Shown: positions 17,064-25,868 of the stretch, piece after piece
Layout of the letters: each line of letters opens with the position of its first letter
Position numbering within the stretch: position 1 is the stretch's first letter
Assembly (NCBI RefSeq): GCF_008923205.2
Contig: NZ_WBMS02000037.1
Coordinates: forward strand, 40,154 to 104,153
Length of the DNA: 64,000 nt
Source: Actinomadura physcomitrii
GTDB taxonomy: Bacteria > Actinomycetota > Actinomycetes > Streptosporangiales > Streptosporangiaceae
Direction of reading: 5' to 3'
Notes under the pieces: generated by a model
What the model was told of the DNA's origin: nothing
The model's input: the letters and a program-made list of their open reading frames with translations, nothing else
Database searches by the model: none
Translations under genes and position numbers: made by a program

Positions 17064-18995
17064 TCAGGTTCCGTTGGCCGGCTGGTGATAGGTGCGGCCT
17101 TTGATGGTGGTGGTGAGCGTTCCGGTGGCTTGGAAGATGTTGGTGAGGACGTCGATGGTGAGGTGGAATCCGTCGGGGCCGGTCTTCTTGGTGCCGTGGT
17201 CGCGTCCGGTCTGGACAAGGTCGGAGTACCAGTCGAGTTTGTTGAGGGTGGGGCTGGGGTTGGTGGCGGTGACCCTTTCGGTGCCGTTGAGGATGCGGGC
17301 GCCGTCGTCGGAGTAGTTCCGGTAGGCGACCGAGACGGTGCTGATCGCGGTGTGGTCGGCGTTCTCGGTGATGGTCACCGCCGCGGAACCGGACCGCTTG
17401 CCGACCAGGGTGTAGTGCCCTTGCGGGGGGTACGGGCGGGCCGGGATGGCGCTGCCCGGAACGTAGGGCGTCCCCCACGGGACGGTGTCGGAGGCGACGG
17501 CGACGTGCCGGGGCTTGCGGGGCTTGCGGCTGGTGAGGTGGGCGATCATCATGCGCGCGGTGCGTCCGCCGGGTTCGGTGGAGGTCTCGCAGGGCAGCGG
17601 GTTGGCGCCGCCGCAGGCGGGCGGGACGGCGAGGGCTTGCCAGTAGACGATGCTGGTCCCGTCGGGCGACCAGCGGGGGTCGGCCATGCCGTTCCAGTTT
17701 GGGTCGTTGATCGCGCCGGGTCCGCCGTTCCCTGCGGCGTTGATCCGCTGGCCCTGGTAGGCGCCGCGGTCGCCGTACCGGTCGATGAGATAGGGCTGGA
17801 AGAAGCGCCGCTCCCCGTTGTTGCGGGTGGACGACACGGCGCTGGTGGTGATCAGGTCCGTGACGGGCGGGACGGCGCGCATCGCGGCGAGGAACATCTG
17901 CCGGTTCGAGCCGCGGGTGTCCATGGCAACGGTCCAGCCGTCGTCGGGTGAGATGGCGATCGGGTCGGTGTACTCGGGGTTGCTGGTGAGGCGGCGGACC
18001 TTGCCGGTCCTCAGGTTCGCGGCGAAGACGTCGATGTTGGACGACTCGTCGGGGTAGCCGACATAGGAGACCTCGTCCCCGGTGCCCGAGAAGCCGCGCA
18101 GTTCACCGACCGAGACGGCCTGCGGGTTGATCCTCAGGCGGCCGGGGTGGCGCGGGTCGACGGTGACGGGCTGCTTGCCGGGGTCGGGGTCGAACAGGCG
18201 GGTCACCTTGACCAGGTCGTAGCGGGGCGCCAGCGGTGTTCCCGTCTTCGGCGCGGGGTCGAACTTCAGTCGCGCGAAGTAGCCGTACTGGTTGAACTTG
18301 CCATTGGTGACAGTGGCGGCGTTGAACCCCAGGTGCACGTTGTCGGGGTGCAGCCGCAGCTCGCGGATGCCGCCGCCCGCGCCGGATCCGTCGGCGGCGA
18401 CGTTCCAGCGGATCGGATAGATGTGGACGCGGTTCGGAGTGCAGGCGGAACTGGTGAGCCGGTACGGGCCGCAGTCGATGATGTTGGTGCCGGCCAGCGC
18501 GCGCCTGCCGTCCTTGAACGCCTGCGGATAGTCCATCGCCGAACTGCGGCCGACCGCGTTGGCGTCGGGGACGCCGCAGGTGACGCATTTCCAGGCGTCG
18601 CCGTTCGGGAAGGTGCGCCCGTCGGTCTTGACGATGATGAGCTGCTCGCCTGTGTAGGCGGCGGCGGGGTCGGGCGCGGCGGGGGCGCCGGTGAAGCCGA
18701 CCGTGGCGAGGACGTGGTGCCCGTCGGGCAGGAAGTCTCCCGACTGCAGGTCGGTCGCCTTGCCGATGCACCCGGTGCGGTGCGGGTTGATCGCCGGAGT
18801 GCACGAGCCCGCCGAGGCGGACGGTGCGACGGGCGGGAGCGGCAGCTCCTCGATCTTGATCGGTTCGGGCTTGGGCGCCGGTGGGACGGCCCGGCCGGGA
18901 GCCGCCGTCGCCGCCGCGCCGCCGATCGCCATGGCACCGGCGGCGAGAACGGCCAGGAGCATTCGCGACACGGTGCTGCGTCGAACGGTTCTCAT
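17064..18995 (-). CDS. Secreted TolB-like beta-propeller protein
   Basis: 643 residues with a Sec-type signal peptide (Arg-rich start, hydrophobic MLLAVLAAGAMAIGGAAATA, cleavage probably after AAPGRA near residue 35). The body has TolB/PD40-like repeats: LQSGDFLPDGHHVLATVGF, ISPDDGWTVAMDTRGSNRQMF and MADPRWSPDGTSIVYWQAL. Cysteine pairs (CVTCG, CGPYRLTSSAC, CGGANPLPC) fit an exported protein. No catalytic triad is evident, so I assign no reaction. GGAGG lies 10 nt before the ATG. A perfect 15 bp palindrome sits 29 bp upstream, and a TetR gene lies just upstream on the same strand. Confidence 0.75.
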   Translation of the reverse strand: MRTVRRSTVSRMLLAVLAAGAMAIGGAAATAAPGRAVPPAPKPEPIKIEELPLPPVAPSASAGSCTPAINPHRTGCIGKATDLQSGDFLPDGHHVLATVGFTGAPAAPDPAAAYTGEQLIIVKTDGRTFPNGDAWKCVTCGVPDANAVGRSSAMDYPQAFKDGRRALAGTNIIDCGPYRLTSSACTPNRVHIYPIRWNVAADGSGAGGGIRELRLHPDNVHLGFNAATVTNGKFNQYGYFARLKFDPAPKTGTPLAPRYDLVKVTRLFDPDPGKQPVTVDPRHPGRLRINPQAVSVGELRGFSGTGDEVSYVGYPDESSNIDVFAANLRTGKVRRLTSNPEYTDPIAISPDDGWTVAMDTRGSNRQMFLAAMRAVPPVTDLITTSAVSSTRNNGERRFFQPYLIDRYGDRGAYQGQRINAAGNGGPGAINDPNWNGMADPRWSPDGTSIVYWQALAVPPACGGANPLPCETSTEPGGRTARMMIAHLTSRKPRKPRHVAVASDTVPWGTPYVPGSAIPARPYPPQGHYTLVGKRSGSAAVTITENADHTAISTVSVAYRNYSDDGARILNGTERVTATNPSPTLNKLDWYSDLVQTGRDHGTKKTGPDGFHLTIDVLTNIFQATGTLTTTIKGRTYHQPANGT

Positions 18996-19023
18996 TGAGT
19001 ACGGCCTCCAAAGAGGATGGGTG

Positions 19024-19038
19024 GCAAGTAATACTTGC
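19024..19038. promoter_or_regulatory. TetR-type operator candidate
   Basis: GCAAGTAATACTTGC is a perfect palindrome (7+1+7) in the 135 bp gap between the TetR gene and the secreted propeller gene, 29 bp before the latter's start. Its size and symmetry fit a TetR dimer site. Confidence 0.55.
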
Positions 19039-19130
19039 GAAAAACAAGAACTCCATTCTCAGTAGAGATGGGTGCTCCCAGAGCCACGGCCAGGCCGTGC
19101 CCCAGGGAGGCAGGAGGGGTCAGCCGGAGG

Positions 19131-19778
19131 TCATGCCTCCGTGGTGGAGCGGTTCGAGGGCGAGGACCGGTCGGCCGGCGCGGCCGGACCGTCGAGCAGA
19201 AGGTGCAGGGCGTGTTCCAGTGCCTTGCCGATGTCGAGCCGCGGGTTCAGCAGCCACTGCACCTGCAGCCCGTACAGCACGGCGTGAAAGATCATCGCCG
19301 CCGTGTCGGGGTCGTCGTCCCCGTCCGGCGGGTCGGACGGCCGGCGCTCGCTCATCATCTGCGCGGTGCGGGCGCGCGCCCGTTCGTAGCGGTCGACGAA
19401 ATAGGCGTGGGCGGGGTGATCGGGCCGCGAGGCCGCGACGGTGAGCTCCGCCCACAGGCGCATCAGTTCGGGTGCCCGTTGATGCTCCTTGAGCAGCTCG
19501 CCGAGGTACTCTCCGACGGCCTCGGCGTCCGGAACCTCCGCCGAGCCGCGCTCCCATTCCTCGGCGTCGCGCTGGGCGAGCACGGCGGCGAGCAACTCGT
19601 CCTTCGTGCGGAAATGATGCAGCAGGCCGGTGTGGGTGATGCCCGCCCGCTCGGCGATGTCGCGCAGCGACGACTGGGCGAAACCGCGCTCGGCGAAGCT
19701 GTCGCGCGCGGCACGGACGATGTCGGCGCGCCGGGCGGCCGTCTTGGCGTACGGGCCGCGCGACTTCGCTGGACTCAC
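19131..19778 (-). CDS. TetR/AcrR-family transcriptional regulator
   Basis: 215 residues from GTG 19778 (GAGGGAG ribosome site 6 nt before). Helix-turn-helix at approx. 17-63 (IVRAARDSFAERGFAQSSLRDIAERAGITHTGLLHHFRTKDEL), followed by a helical ligand domain with LMRLWAELTVAASRPDHPAHAYF, typical of the TetR_C_6-like group. It is codirectional with and directly upstream of the secreted TolB-like gene. The perfect palindrome at 19024-19038 between them suggests it represses that gene. The effector is unknown. Confidence 0.9.
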   Translation of the reverse strand: MSPAKSRGPYAKTAARRADIVRAARDSFAERGFAQSSLRDIAERAGITHTGLLHHFRTKDELLAAVLAQRDAEEWERGSAEVPDAEAVGEYLGELLKEHQRAPELMRLWAELTVAASRPDHPAHAYFVDRYERARARTAQMMSERRPSDPPDGDDDPDTAAMIFHAVLYGLQVQWLLNPRLDIGKALEHALHLLLDGPAAPADRSSPSNRSTTEA

Positions 19779-19934
19779 ACCGCACTCCCTCGCGCACCCG
19801 GGTCAATACCGACCAGATGTTAACTTTTCAGTGATGCAGTGTCCAGCCCCCGTGACCGCCCAGGCGTCCCGCACCCTCGGGACCTCGCCGATCCACGTGC
19901 AGGCAGGTGCCGGGCCGATGAGATCGGCGTGGGT

Positions 19935-19974
19935 CGGCCGGCCGAGGCCGGAGTTTCGGAGCCACGGCCGGCCG
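19935..19974. terminator. Hairpin downstream of the Liv-type operon
   Basis: CGGCCGGCCG at 19935-19944 and again at 19965-19974 (self-complementary arms, 20 nt loop), 23 bp past the stop of the substrate-binding protein gene on the minus strand. No T-tract. It is likely an operon terminator or 3' stabiliser. Confidence 0.45.
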
Positions 19975-19996
19975 GGGCCGGAGGTCGGTTCGCGGG

Positions 19997-21289
19997 TCAG
20001 GGGCGGATCGCCGGGGGTCGCACCCATTGGCCGCCGGCGGTGTCGGTCCAGGTCCCGTGGCCCTTGTAGGCGTAGAAGCGGGAGCCGAACGAGCCGATGG
20101 CGGGCAGGGCCGGATTCTGGCCGAAGGCGATTTTCGGTTCCCCCATGAAGACCGGGCCGGTGAACTCTTTGAGTGCTTTGCCGACGGTGGCGGCGGTCAG
20201 GTCGTCCGCGCCCGCCTTGGTGAGGATCCGGCTGAGCACGAGCACCATCTGGAAGCCCGACACTCCGGCCGGTGATTCGTCCATTCGTGAGGCGACCTGC
20301 CGGAACCAGTCGTTGTAGGCGTCGACGTCGGCCTTGGCCTCGCCGGTGGCGGGTGCCTTCTCGTTGACGGTGGTCGACAGGTACGTCCATTCAGGAAAGT
20401 CGCCCAGCGCCTTTTTCACCGAGCCGCCCAGGCAGTCGTTGAAGGTGACGGTCTCGGCCCGCAGTTTCGTCTGCTTGAGCGCCTTGGCCAGAGCGATGCA
20501 CTGGGGCTGGACGACCACCAGCGGCAGGAACAGGTCGGCTTTCTGTGCCCCGCTGGCGACGATGGACGGGACGAAGTCGGTGGTGGCCGGGTTGTAGGTG
20601 GCCTGGGTGACCTTGATACCGGCGGCTTCGAAGCCCTTCTTCATCGCGGCTGCGGCCTGGACGGCGACGGGCAGGCCGGCGGCGCTGAGCATCGCCACGG
20701 ACTTGGCCTTGCGGTAGTCCTTGGCGTAGGTGACGAAGCCCGCCGCGCCGAACTGCCCGCCGGAGATGTAGTAGGTGTTGGGGGCGGTCGCGCCCGCCGG
20801 GGTGGGCTGGACGCCGAGCACGGGGAGTTTCCCGGCCAGGGTGGCGTGGAAGGATTGCGCCCCGGTGTCGGTGGCCGCCTGCATGACGGCGACGACGGAC
20901 TTGTCGCCGAGGAACTGCTGGGCGCAGACCTGGCCCTGTTCCTCCTTGTCGGGGATAAAGCACGTCTTGAGCTTGATCGGGTGGCCGTCGATCCCGCCGA
21001 GCCGTTCGTTGACCAGCTTGACCGCGCCTTCCACGGCCACGGTGTACTGCGGGAACGCGTTGGCGCCGCCCTGGCTGTTGATGAAGCCGATGGTGATCGG
21101 GTCCTTGGTGGCGGCGCCGGGCTCGCCGCCGGTGTAGCGCGCCAGGGTGTCGACGGTCGTCTGGCTGACGGGGCCGGTGGGCGTCGCCGATCCTTCGGGC
21201 GCGGACGCGTCGCCGTCGTCGCCGCATCCGGCCAGTGCCGCGGCGAGCAGGACTCCCGCCGCAATGACGGACAATCCTCGCTTGTTCAT
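19997..21289 (-). CDS. ABC transporter substrate-binding lipoprotein (Leu/Ile/Val-binding type)
   Basis: 430 residues from ATG 21289 (AGGAGA 5 nt before; the longer open frame upstream is the LivF antisense-frame shadow). Lipoprotein signal with lipobox LAGC, acylated Cys22, so anchored outside the membrane. Periplasmic-binding fold type I: ITIGFINSQGGANAFPQY, LVNERLGGIDGHPIKLK, VVAVMQAATDTGAQS. The start overlaps the LivF-type ATPase stop (ATGA). Last gene of a four-gene uptake operon. The ligand is likely a small carboxylate/amide or aromatic acid rather than certainly an amino acid, judging from the coregulated catabolic genes. Confidence 0.9.
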   Translation of the reverse strand: MNKRGLSVIAAGVLLAAALAGCGDDGDASAPEGSATPTGPVSQTTVDTLARYTGGEPGAATKDPITIGFINSQGGANAFPQYTVAVEGAVKLVNERLGGIDGHPIKLKTCFIPDKEEQGQVCAQQFLGDKSVVAVMQAATDTGAQSFHATLAGKLPVLGVQPTPAGATAPNTYYISGGQFGAAGFVTYAKDYRKAKSVAMLSAAGLPVAVQAAAAMKKGFEAAGIKVTQATYNPATTDFVPSIVASGAQKADLFLPLVVVQPQCIALAKALKQTKLRAETVTFNDCLGGSVKKALGDFPEWTYLSTTVNEKAPATGEAKADVDAYNDWFRQVASRMDESPAGVSGFQMVLVLSRILTKAGADDLTAATVGKALKEFTGPVFMGEPKIAFGQNPALPAIGSFGSRFYAYKGHGTWTDTAGGQWVRPPAIRP

Positions 21290-22047
21290 GTGTCTCTCCT
21301 TGTGGAGTGCCGCTCTGCATCGGTCTGGCGAGGGGCGGATGGTTCCGGGGCGGCGCCGAGGTAGCTGCCGACCAGGAGTTCGGGGTCGCGGCGCATGGCG
21401 TCGGCGGGCCCGTGGTTCACGACGCGTCCGTGGACGAGGACGTAGGCGCGGTCGGCCATCTCCAGTGCGAGGTGCGGGTTCTGCTCGACCAGCAGCACCC
21501 CGGCGCCGATGTCGGCGGCGTACCGCCGGACGACCGGCAGCAGCCGCTGCACGATGGCGGGGGCCAGCCCGAGGCTGAGTTCGTCGATGAGCAGCAGGCG
21601 GGGGCGGCGGGCGAGGGCGAGGGCCAGCGCGAGCATCTGCTGCTCGCCGCCCGACAGCAGCCCGGCGCGGCGCTCCCACAGCGGGACGAGCGCGGGGAAG
21701 TGCTCGCGGGCGCGTTCGGTGTCGAGGCGCTGTCCGCGGCGTCCGAGCCGGAAGTGCTCGCCGGTGGTCAGCCCGGAGAACACGCCGTGCCCTTCCAGCG
21801 CGTGCGAGATGCCGGCGCGGGCCAGGCGGTGTGGGGCGGTTCCGCGGGTGTCCCGGTCGTCGAGACCGACCCGTCCGCCCATCGGCCGGATGAATCCGGA
21901 GATGGTGCGCAGCGTGGTGGTCTTCCCTGCTCCGTTGGGGCCGAGCAGGGCGACCGTTTCGCCGGTCTCGACGGTCAGGTCGAGGTCGCGGATCGCGGGG
22001 GCGCCGTCGTAGCCGGCGGTGACCCGTTCCAGCCGAAGCAGCGTCAT
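21286..22047 (-). CDS. ABC transporter ATP-binding protein, LivF type
   Basis: 253 residues. Walker A GPNGAGKTT (36-44), signature LLSGGEQQML, Walker B LLLIDELSLGLAP, and the LivF-type tail AYVLVHGRVVNHG. It energises the fused permease together with the LivG-like ATPase. It overlaps both neighbours by ATGA (starts inside the LivG-like stop, ends inside the binding-protein start), so the operon is translationally coupled throughout. Confidence 0.92.
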   Translation of the reverse strand: MTLLRLERVTAGYDGAPAIRDLDLTVETGETVALLGPNGAGKTTTLRTISGFIRPMGGRVGLDDRDTRGTAPHRLARAGISHALEGHGVFSGLTTGEHFRLGRRGQRLDTERAREHFPALVPLWERRAGLLSGGEQQMLALALALARRPRLLLIDELSLGLAPAIVQRLLPVVRRYAADIGAGVLLVEQNPHLALEMADRAYVLVHGRVVNHGPADAMRRDPELLVGSYLGAAPEPSAPRQTDAERHSTRRDT

Positions 22048-22820
22048 GACCTGGCCTCCTGCTGGTCGTCGGGGGTCGCGGCGGCGCCGCCCAGGTAGGC
22101 GGCGACCACGCGCGGGTCGCGGCGTACGTCGTCCGGGGCGCCGGAGGCGATGACCTCTCCGAACTCCAGGACGACCACGCTGTCGCAGGCCGACAGCACC
22201 AGGTCCATGTCGTGGTCGACCAGCAGCACACCCGTCCCGGTGCCGGCCACCGAGCGGAGCCGTTCACCCAGTTCCCGGCTCTCCCCGGCGTCCAGCCCGG
22301 CGGCCGGTTCGTCCAGGCAGAGCACGTGCGGACGGGACGCCACGGCGCGGGCGACGCCGACGAGCTTGCGGGTTCCGTGGCTGAGTTCGTCGGGCATGGT
22401 GCCGGCGTGTTCGCGCAGCCCGAGCAGGTCGAGGGCCTCCTCGGCGGCGGCCGGATCGGGCGCGGACCGGCCCAGGAACTCGGTGATCGCCTGCCGCCAT
22501 GACCGGTGGCCGGCGGCGACCAGCAGGTTCTCCCGGACGGTGAGGTCGCCGAACAGCTCGCCCGCCTGCCAGGTGCGGGCCAGGCCGCGGCGGGCGCGGA
22601 CGTCGGGCCGCAGGCCGGTCAGATCGTCCCCGCCCAGCCGCACCCGCCCGGTGGCGGAGGCGAAGCCGGTGAGGGCGTCGATGCAGGTGGTCTTGCCCGC
22701 GCCGTTCGGGCCGATCAGGCCGACCAGGGTGCCCGGCTCGACGGTGAGGTCGACCCCGGACAGGGCCCGCACCCCGCCGTACCGGACGGTGAGCCCGGCG
22801 GCGGTCAGCGTCGCGCTCAT
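22044..22820 (-). CDS. ABC transporter ATP-binding protein, LivG type
   Basis: 258 residues from ATG 22820, which overlaps the permease stop (ATGA). Walker A GPNGAGKTT (Lys43), the LivG-specific RTWQAGELFGDLTVRENLLVAA segment, a signature that is LSHGT rather than LSGGQ, and Walker B VLCLDEPAAGLDAGES. LivG-type proteins commonly have a variant signature. It pairs with the LivF-like ATPase on the cytoplasmic face of the permease. The start was chosen by overlap and motif position; the open frame runs far upstream antisense to nothing meaningful. Confidence 0.9.
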   Translation of the reverse strand: MSATLTAAGLTVRYGGVRALSGVDLTVEPGTLVGLIGPNGAGKTTCIDALTGFASATGRVRLGGDDLTGLRPDVRARRGLARTWQAGELFGDLTVRENLLVAAGHRSWRQAITEFLGRSAPDPAAAEEALDLLGLREHAGTMPDELSHGTRKLVGVARAVASRPHVLCLDEPAAGLDAGESRELGERLRSVAGTGTGVLLVDHDMDLVLSACDSVVVLEFGEVIASGAPDDVRRDPRVVAAYLGGAAATPDDQQEARS

Positions 22821-24820
22821 CGGGCCGCCCCCGTCGCACCGGCCGGGCGGTCCGCGCGGTGCCCGCGAAGCCGCGCTTCCAGGCGCCCGGTGCGTGCGCG
22901 GAGGTCGGCGGCGATCCCGCCGGGCTGGTAGGCGATGGTGAGGACGAGCGCGATGCCGCCCAGCAGCAGTTGCCACTGCGCCGGGACGCCCACCCATGCG
23001 TCGAGGACGTGGCTGAGGAGCCCGCCGGTCACGCCCAGCCCGGCGATCACCGCTCCGCCGACGGTGGTGATCCCGCCGACGTAGGCGAAGGCGATGAACG
23101 CCAGCGCGAGCACGAGGTCGAAGCGTCCGGAGCTGACCGTGCCGAAGTCGTAGGCGTACATCGCGCCGCCGAGACCGGCGATCGCCGAGGAGATCGCGAA
23201 CGCGGCGAGTTTGACGTTGCGGACGTTGACGCCCGCCGCCGCGGCGGCCCGCTCGTTGGACCGCACGGCCAGCATCCGCCGGCCGAGCGGGTCTCGCCGC
23301 AGGCGCGCCACCAGCAGCGCGACGGCGATGAGCACGGCGGCGCAGCCGAGCCCGAACAGGGGGCTCGGGACGCTGTCCCGGTTGACCGGGAACGGCGCGC
23401 TGGGCCCGAGGTCGATGCCGAGCAGCCGCGGCTCGGGGACCCGGAGGTCGGTGGTGCCCGCTCCCCAGACCGGGTTCTGGAACCCGAACGTCTGCAGGGC
23501 CACGGCCCCGGCGATGGTGACCATCGCCAGGTTGACCCCGCGTACGCGCAGCGCCGAGAAGGCCACCAGCACGCCCAGGACCGTGGCCGCCAGGATGCCG
23601 GCGAGCGGCCCGAGCGGAAAGCCGATGCCGGCCTGCCCCGCCAGCCGGGACACCACGAACCCGGACACGCCCGCCAGCGCGACCTGGATCAGCGACAGCT
23701 GGCCGACGAACCCGGTGATGACCACCAGCGACAGGCACAGCACCATGGCGATCAGCGAGTTGGTGAGCGCCTGCCGGGTGCCGAACGGCAGCGTCAGGAA
23801 CAGCACGGCCAGGACGACCGCGGCGACCAGCGCCATCCGGCCGGGCCTGCGGGGAGCCACGGCGGCCGGCAGCCTCCGCTCGGCGACCGCGCCGCGCTGC
23901 GGCAGCGCGGCGCCCCGCCACAGCACGGCCCCGACGATGACCAGGAAGAACAGCAGGTCGGCGAGGCCCGGAACCGGCTGCCCGCCGGAGGTCGGGAACC
24001 AGGTCTGGGCTTGCAGGCCGACCAGCATCGACTGCACGACGCCCATCACCAGGCCGGCGGCCGCGGCGACGCCGAAGGAGGTGAAGCGGCCCAGCAGCGC
24101 CGCGCCCAGCGCCGGGACGACGGCCAGCGGGATGGTCATCGGGTCCAGTTGGGTCTGCGCGGCCGCCAGGATGCCGAGCGCGCCGGCCACCACGCAGGCG
24201 GCGACCGTGTTGGCCATCGAGAGCCGGTCGGCCGACAGCCCGTTGGCCATCGCCAGCGTCTCGTTCTCGGCGGCGGCGCGGGTGGCCAGCCCGAACCGGC
24301 TGTACCGGTAGAGCAGCGACAGCGCCACCGCGGCGAGCACCACCACCCCGGCGAGGAGGAACCGGTCGGTCGGCACGGCGGCGCCGAAGATCTCGACGAC
24401 GGCGCCGGGTCCGGCGGGGAAGACCTCGGGCGCGGCCTGGCCGTCGCTCCCGTAGCGCAGCACGATCAGCGACTGGATGATCACCAGGACGCCCAGCGAG
24501 GCCAGCAGCCGCGCCAGCGGGGCGGCGGCGCGCAGCGGACGCAGCGCCACCGCGTCGATCAGCACACCGGCCAGCGCGCACACCAGCAGCGCGACGACCA
24601 GCGCGGGCAGGGTGCGCCAAGGCCCGCCCAAGGGGAGGCCGAACAGGGCTCCCTCCGCCTTGAGACCGTAGAAGGCGTAGGCGCCGAGCACCGCCACGGC
24701 TCCGGTGCCGAGGTTGATCGTGCCCGATCCCCGATGGGTCAGGACGAGCGCCAGGGCCAGGCCGGCGATCAGCGCGCCCTGACCGAGCCCGAGCAGGGCG
24801 AACAGCAGGTACTGGCTCAT
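22817..24820 (-). CDS. Fused LivH-LivM branched-chain-type ABC permease
   Basis: 667 residues, twice the usual permease length. Residues 1 to approx. 300 are LivH-like (GLGQGALIAGLALALVLTHR, INLGTGAVAVLGAYAFY, GRFTSFGVAAAAGLVMGVVQ). After an Arg/Pro-rich linker (QRGAVAERRLPAAVAPRRPGR, about 310-330) the rest is LivM-like (LTNSLIAMVLCLSLVVITGF, LSLIQVALAGVSGFV, ending GIALVLTIAYQPGGI). Both halves make one membrane channel. First gene of the operon; it starts 225 bp from the divergent TetR gene with an operator between them. Separate livH and livM genes are the common state, so the fusion is a lineage trait. Confidence 0.9.
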   Translation of the reverse strand: MSQYLLFALLGLGQGALIAGLALALVLTHRGSGTINLGTGAVAVLGAYAFYGLKAEGALFGLPLGGPWRTLPALVVALLVCALAGVLIDAVALRPLRAAAPLARLLASLGVLVIIQSLIVLRYGSDGQAAPEVFPAGPGAVVEIFGAAVPTDRFLLAGVVVLAAVALSLLYRYSRFGLATRAAAENETLAMANGLSADRLSMANTVAACVVAGALGILAAAQTQLDPMTIPLAVVPALGAALLGRFTSFGVAAAAGLVMGVVQSMLVGLQAQTWFPTSGGQPVPGLADLLFFLVIVGAVLWRGAALPQRGAVAERRLPAAVAPRRPGRMALVAAVVLAVLFLTLPFGTRQALTNSLIAMVLCLSLVVITGFVGQLSLIQVALAGVSGFVVSRLAGQAGIGFPLGPLAGILAATVLGVLVAFSALRVRGVNLAMVTIAGAVALQTFGFQNPVWGAGTTDLRVPEPRLLGIDLGPSAPFPVNRDSVPSPLFGLGCAAVLIAVALLVARLRRDPLGRRMLAVRSNERAAAAAGVNVRNVKLAAFAISSAIAGLGGAMYAYDFGTVSSGRFDLVLALAFIAFAYVGGITTVGGAVIAGLGVTGGLLSHVLDAWVGVPAQWQLLLGGIALVLTIAYQPGGIAADLRARTGRLEARLRGHRADRPAGATGAAR

Positions 24821-24977
24821 CGCCGAGAGCCTTCGGAGCTGGGTCCGGCGGCGGCCGCCGCGGGTCCGGCGAGGAATTGGATCATGCGTTTTCTCCCGGC
24901 GAGCGAGGAACGACGACGTGCGACAGGCGGCCCGCGGTGCGCCGTGATGGGGACCACACCTGGCGTGGACGCAACAT

Positions 24978-24991
24978 ACTGACCCGTCAGT
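24978..24991. promoter_or_regulatory. TetR operator (site 1) in Liv operon/TetR divergent region
   Basis: ACTGACCCGTCAGT: arms ACTGAC and GTCAGT are perfectly inverted around CC. The same pattern (ACTGAC-N2-GTCGGT) recurs at 25790-25803 before the flavin reductase operon, flanking the TetR gene on its other side. It most likely binds that TetR. Confidence 0.65.
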
Positions 24992-25044
24992 CGGTTGTAA
25001 ATACCGGACCCTCCGCCCGCACGGCCGCCGGTACCATCCCGGAT

Positions 25045-25725
25045 GTGAATCAACCAACTCGCGAGTCGGCCGGTCGGCCGGACGACACCTCCGCCAAGCC
25101 CGCCCGCAAGCCCCGCAACCGCTCCTGGCGGCAGGTCGAGGAGAGCGCCGAGATCAAGGCGGGCATCGTCCGGGCGGCCACCGAGGTCTTCGCCGAGCGC
25201 GGTTACCAGCAGACGACGCTGTCCGAGATCGCCAGGCTTCGCGGCCTGTCCCGCTCCGGCGTGCTGCACCACTTCGCCTCCAAGGAGGCGCTTTTCCAGG
25301 CCGTCCTGGACGAGTTGCAGACGGAGGCGGGACGCAGGTTCGCGCCGGTCAACGAGGCCGGCCCGCTCCTGGACCACATCCGCGACCTGGCGGTGTTCCT
25401 CGGCACGTCCGAGGAGGTCCGGTTGTCGCTGCGGCTGGTCCACGTCCTGGAAGGCGAGGGCATCGCCGGAAACGAGGCGGCCCGCGCATTCGCCGAGCGC
25501 CGCGCCCAGGGCATCCGCGAGATGATCATTTCGCTTCTGGAGTCCGCCCGGCGGGGCGGCGAGATCGCCGCCGACACCGACCTGGACGCCGCGGCCGCGC
25601 TGATCTCCGGCACCATCAACGGCCTGCAGAAACTCTCGCTGATCGACGCATCGCTGGACGTCGGAGCCTCGTTCGAGCTGTTCGCGGACATGCTCGCCGC
25701 ACGGCTCGCCGCACGGCGCGGCTGA
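25045..25725 (+). CDS. TetR/AcrR-family regulator of the Liv/LLM regulon
   Basis: 226 residues from GTG 25045; an open frame reaches 24877, but those codons run through the operator region and lack similarity. Helix-turn-helix at approx. 42-88 (IVRAATEVFAERGYQQTTLSEIARLRGLSRSGVLHHFASKEAL), then a ligand domain of the TetR_C group. It is divergent from the four-gene uptake operon and directly upstream of the flavin reductase/monooxygenase operon. Matching 14 bp palindromes in both intergenic regions mark it as the shared repressor. The inducer is probably the imported substrate or a product. Confidence 0.9.
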   Translation: MNQPTRESAGRPDDTSAKPARKPRNRSWRQVEESAEIKAGIVRAATEVFAERGYQQTTLSEIARLRGLSRSGVLHHFASKEALFQAVLDELQTEAGRRFAPVNEAGPLLDHIRDLAVFLGTSEEVRLSLRLVHVLEGEGIAGNEAARAFAERRAQGIREMIISLLESARRGGEIAADTDLDAAAALISGTINGLQKLSLIDASLDVGASFELFADMLAARLAARRG

Positions 25726-25782
25726 CCCCGCACCCGACCACCCGGCTCGGCCGCCGAGCCGGCTGGGGCGCCGGCGCGGCTA

Positions 25783-25812
25783 TTGACTGACTGACGAGTC
25801 GGTCGGTACGTT
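25783..25812 (+). promoter_or_regulatory. Promoter with embedded TetR operator (site 2)
   Basis: A -35-like TTGACT (25783-25788) and a -10-like TACGTT (25807-25812) are 18 bp apart, and the operator ACTGACGAGTCGGT (25790-25803) fills the spacer. Binding there would block RNA polymerase, so repression is the expected mode. It lies 57 bp before the flavin reductase start. Confidence 0.55.
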
Positions 25813-25868
25813 CCTCGCACAGTGCCGCCGCGGACGAGACCGGTGGCCGCCCGAGCCGGGAGTCTCGG

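Noticed and set aside
16825..17478. Minus-strand frame overlapping the secreted propeller gene end and the terminator
   Set aside because: Runs through the strong hairpin and is out of frame with the propeller gene; composition is His/Pro/Arg-rich shadow.
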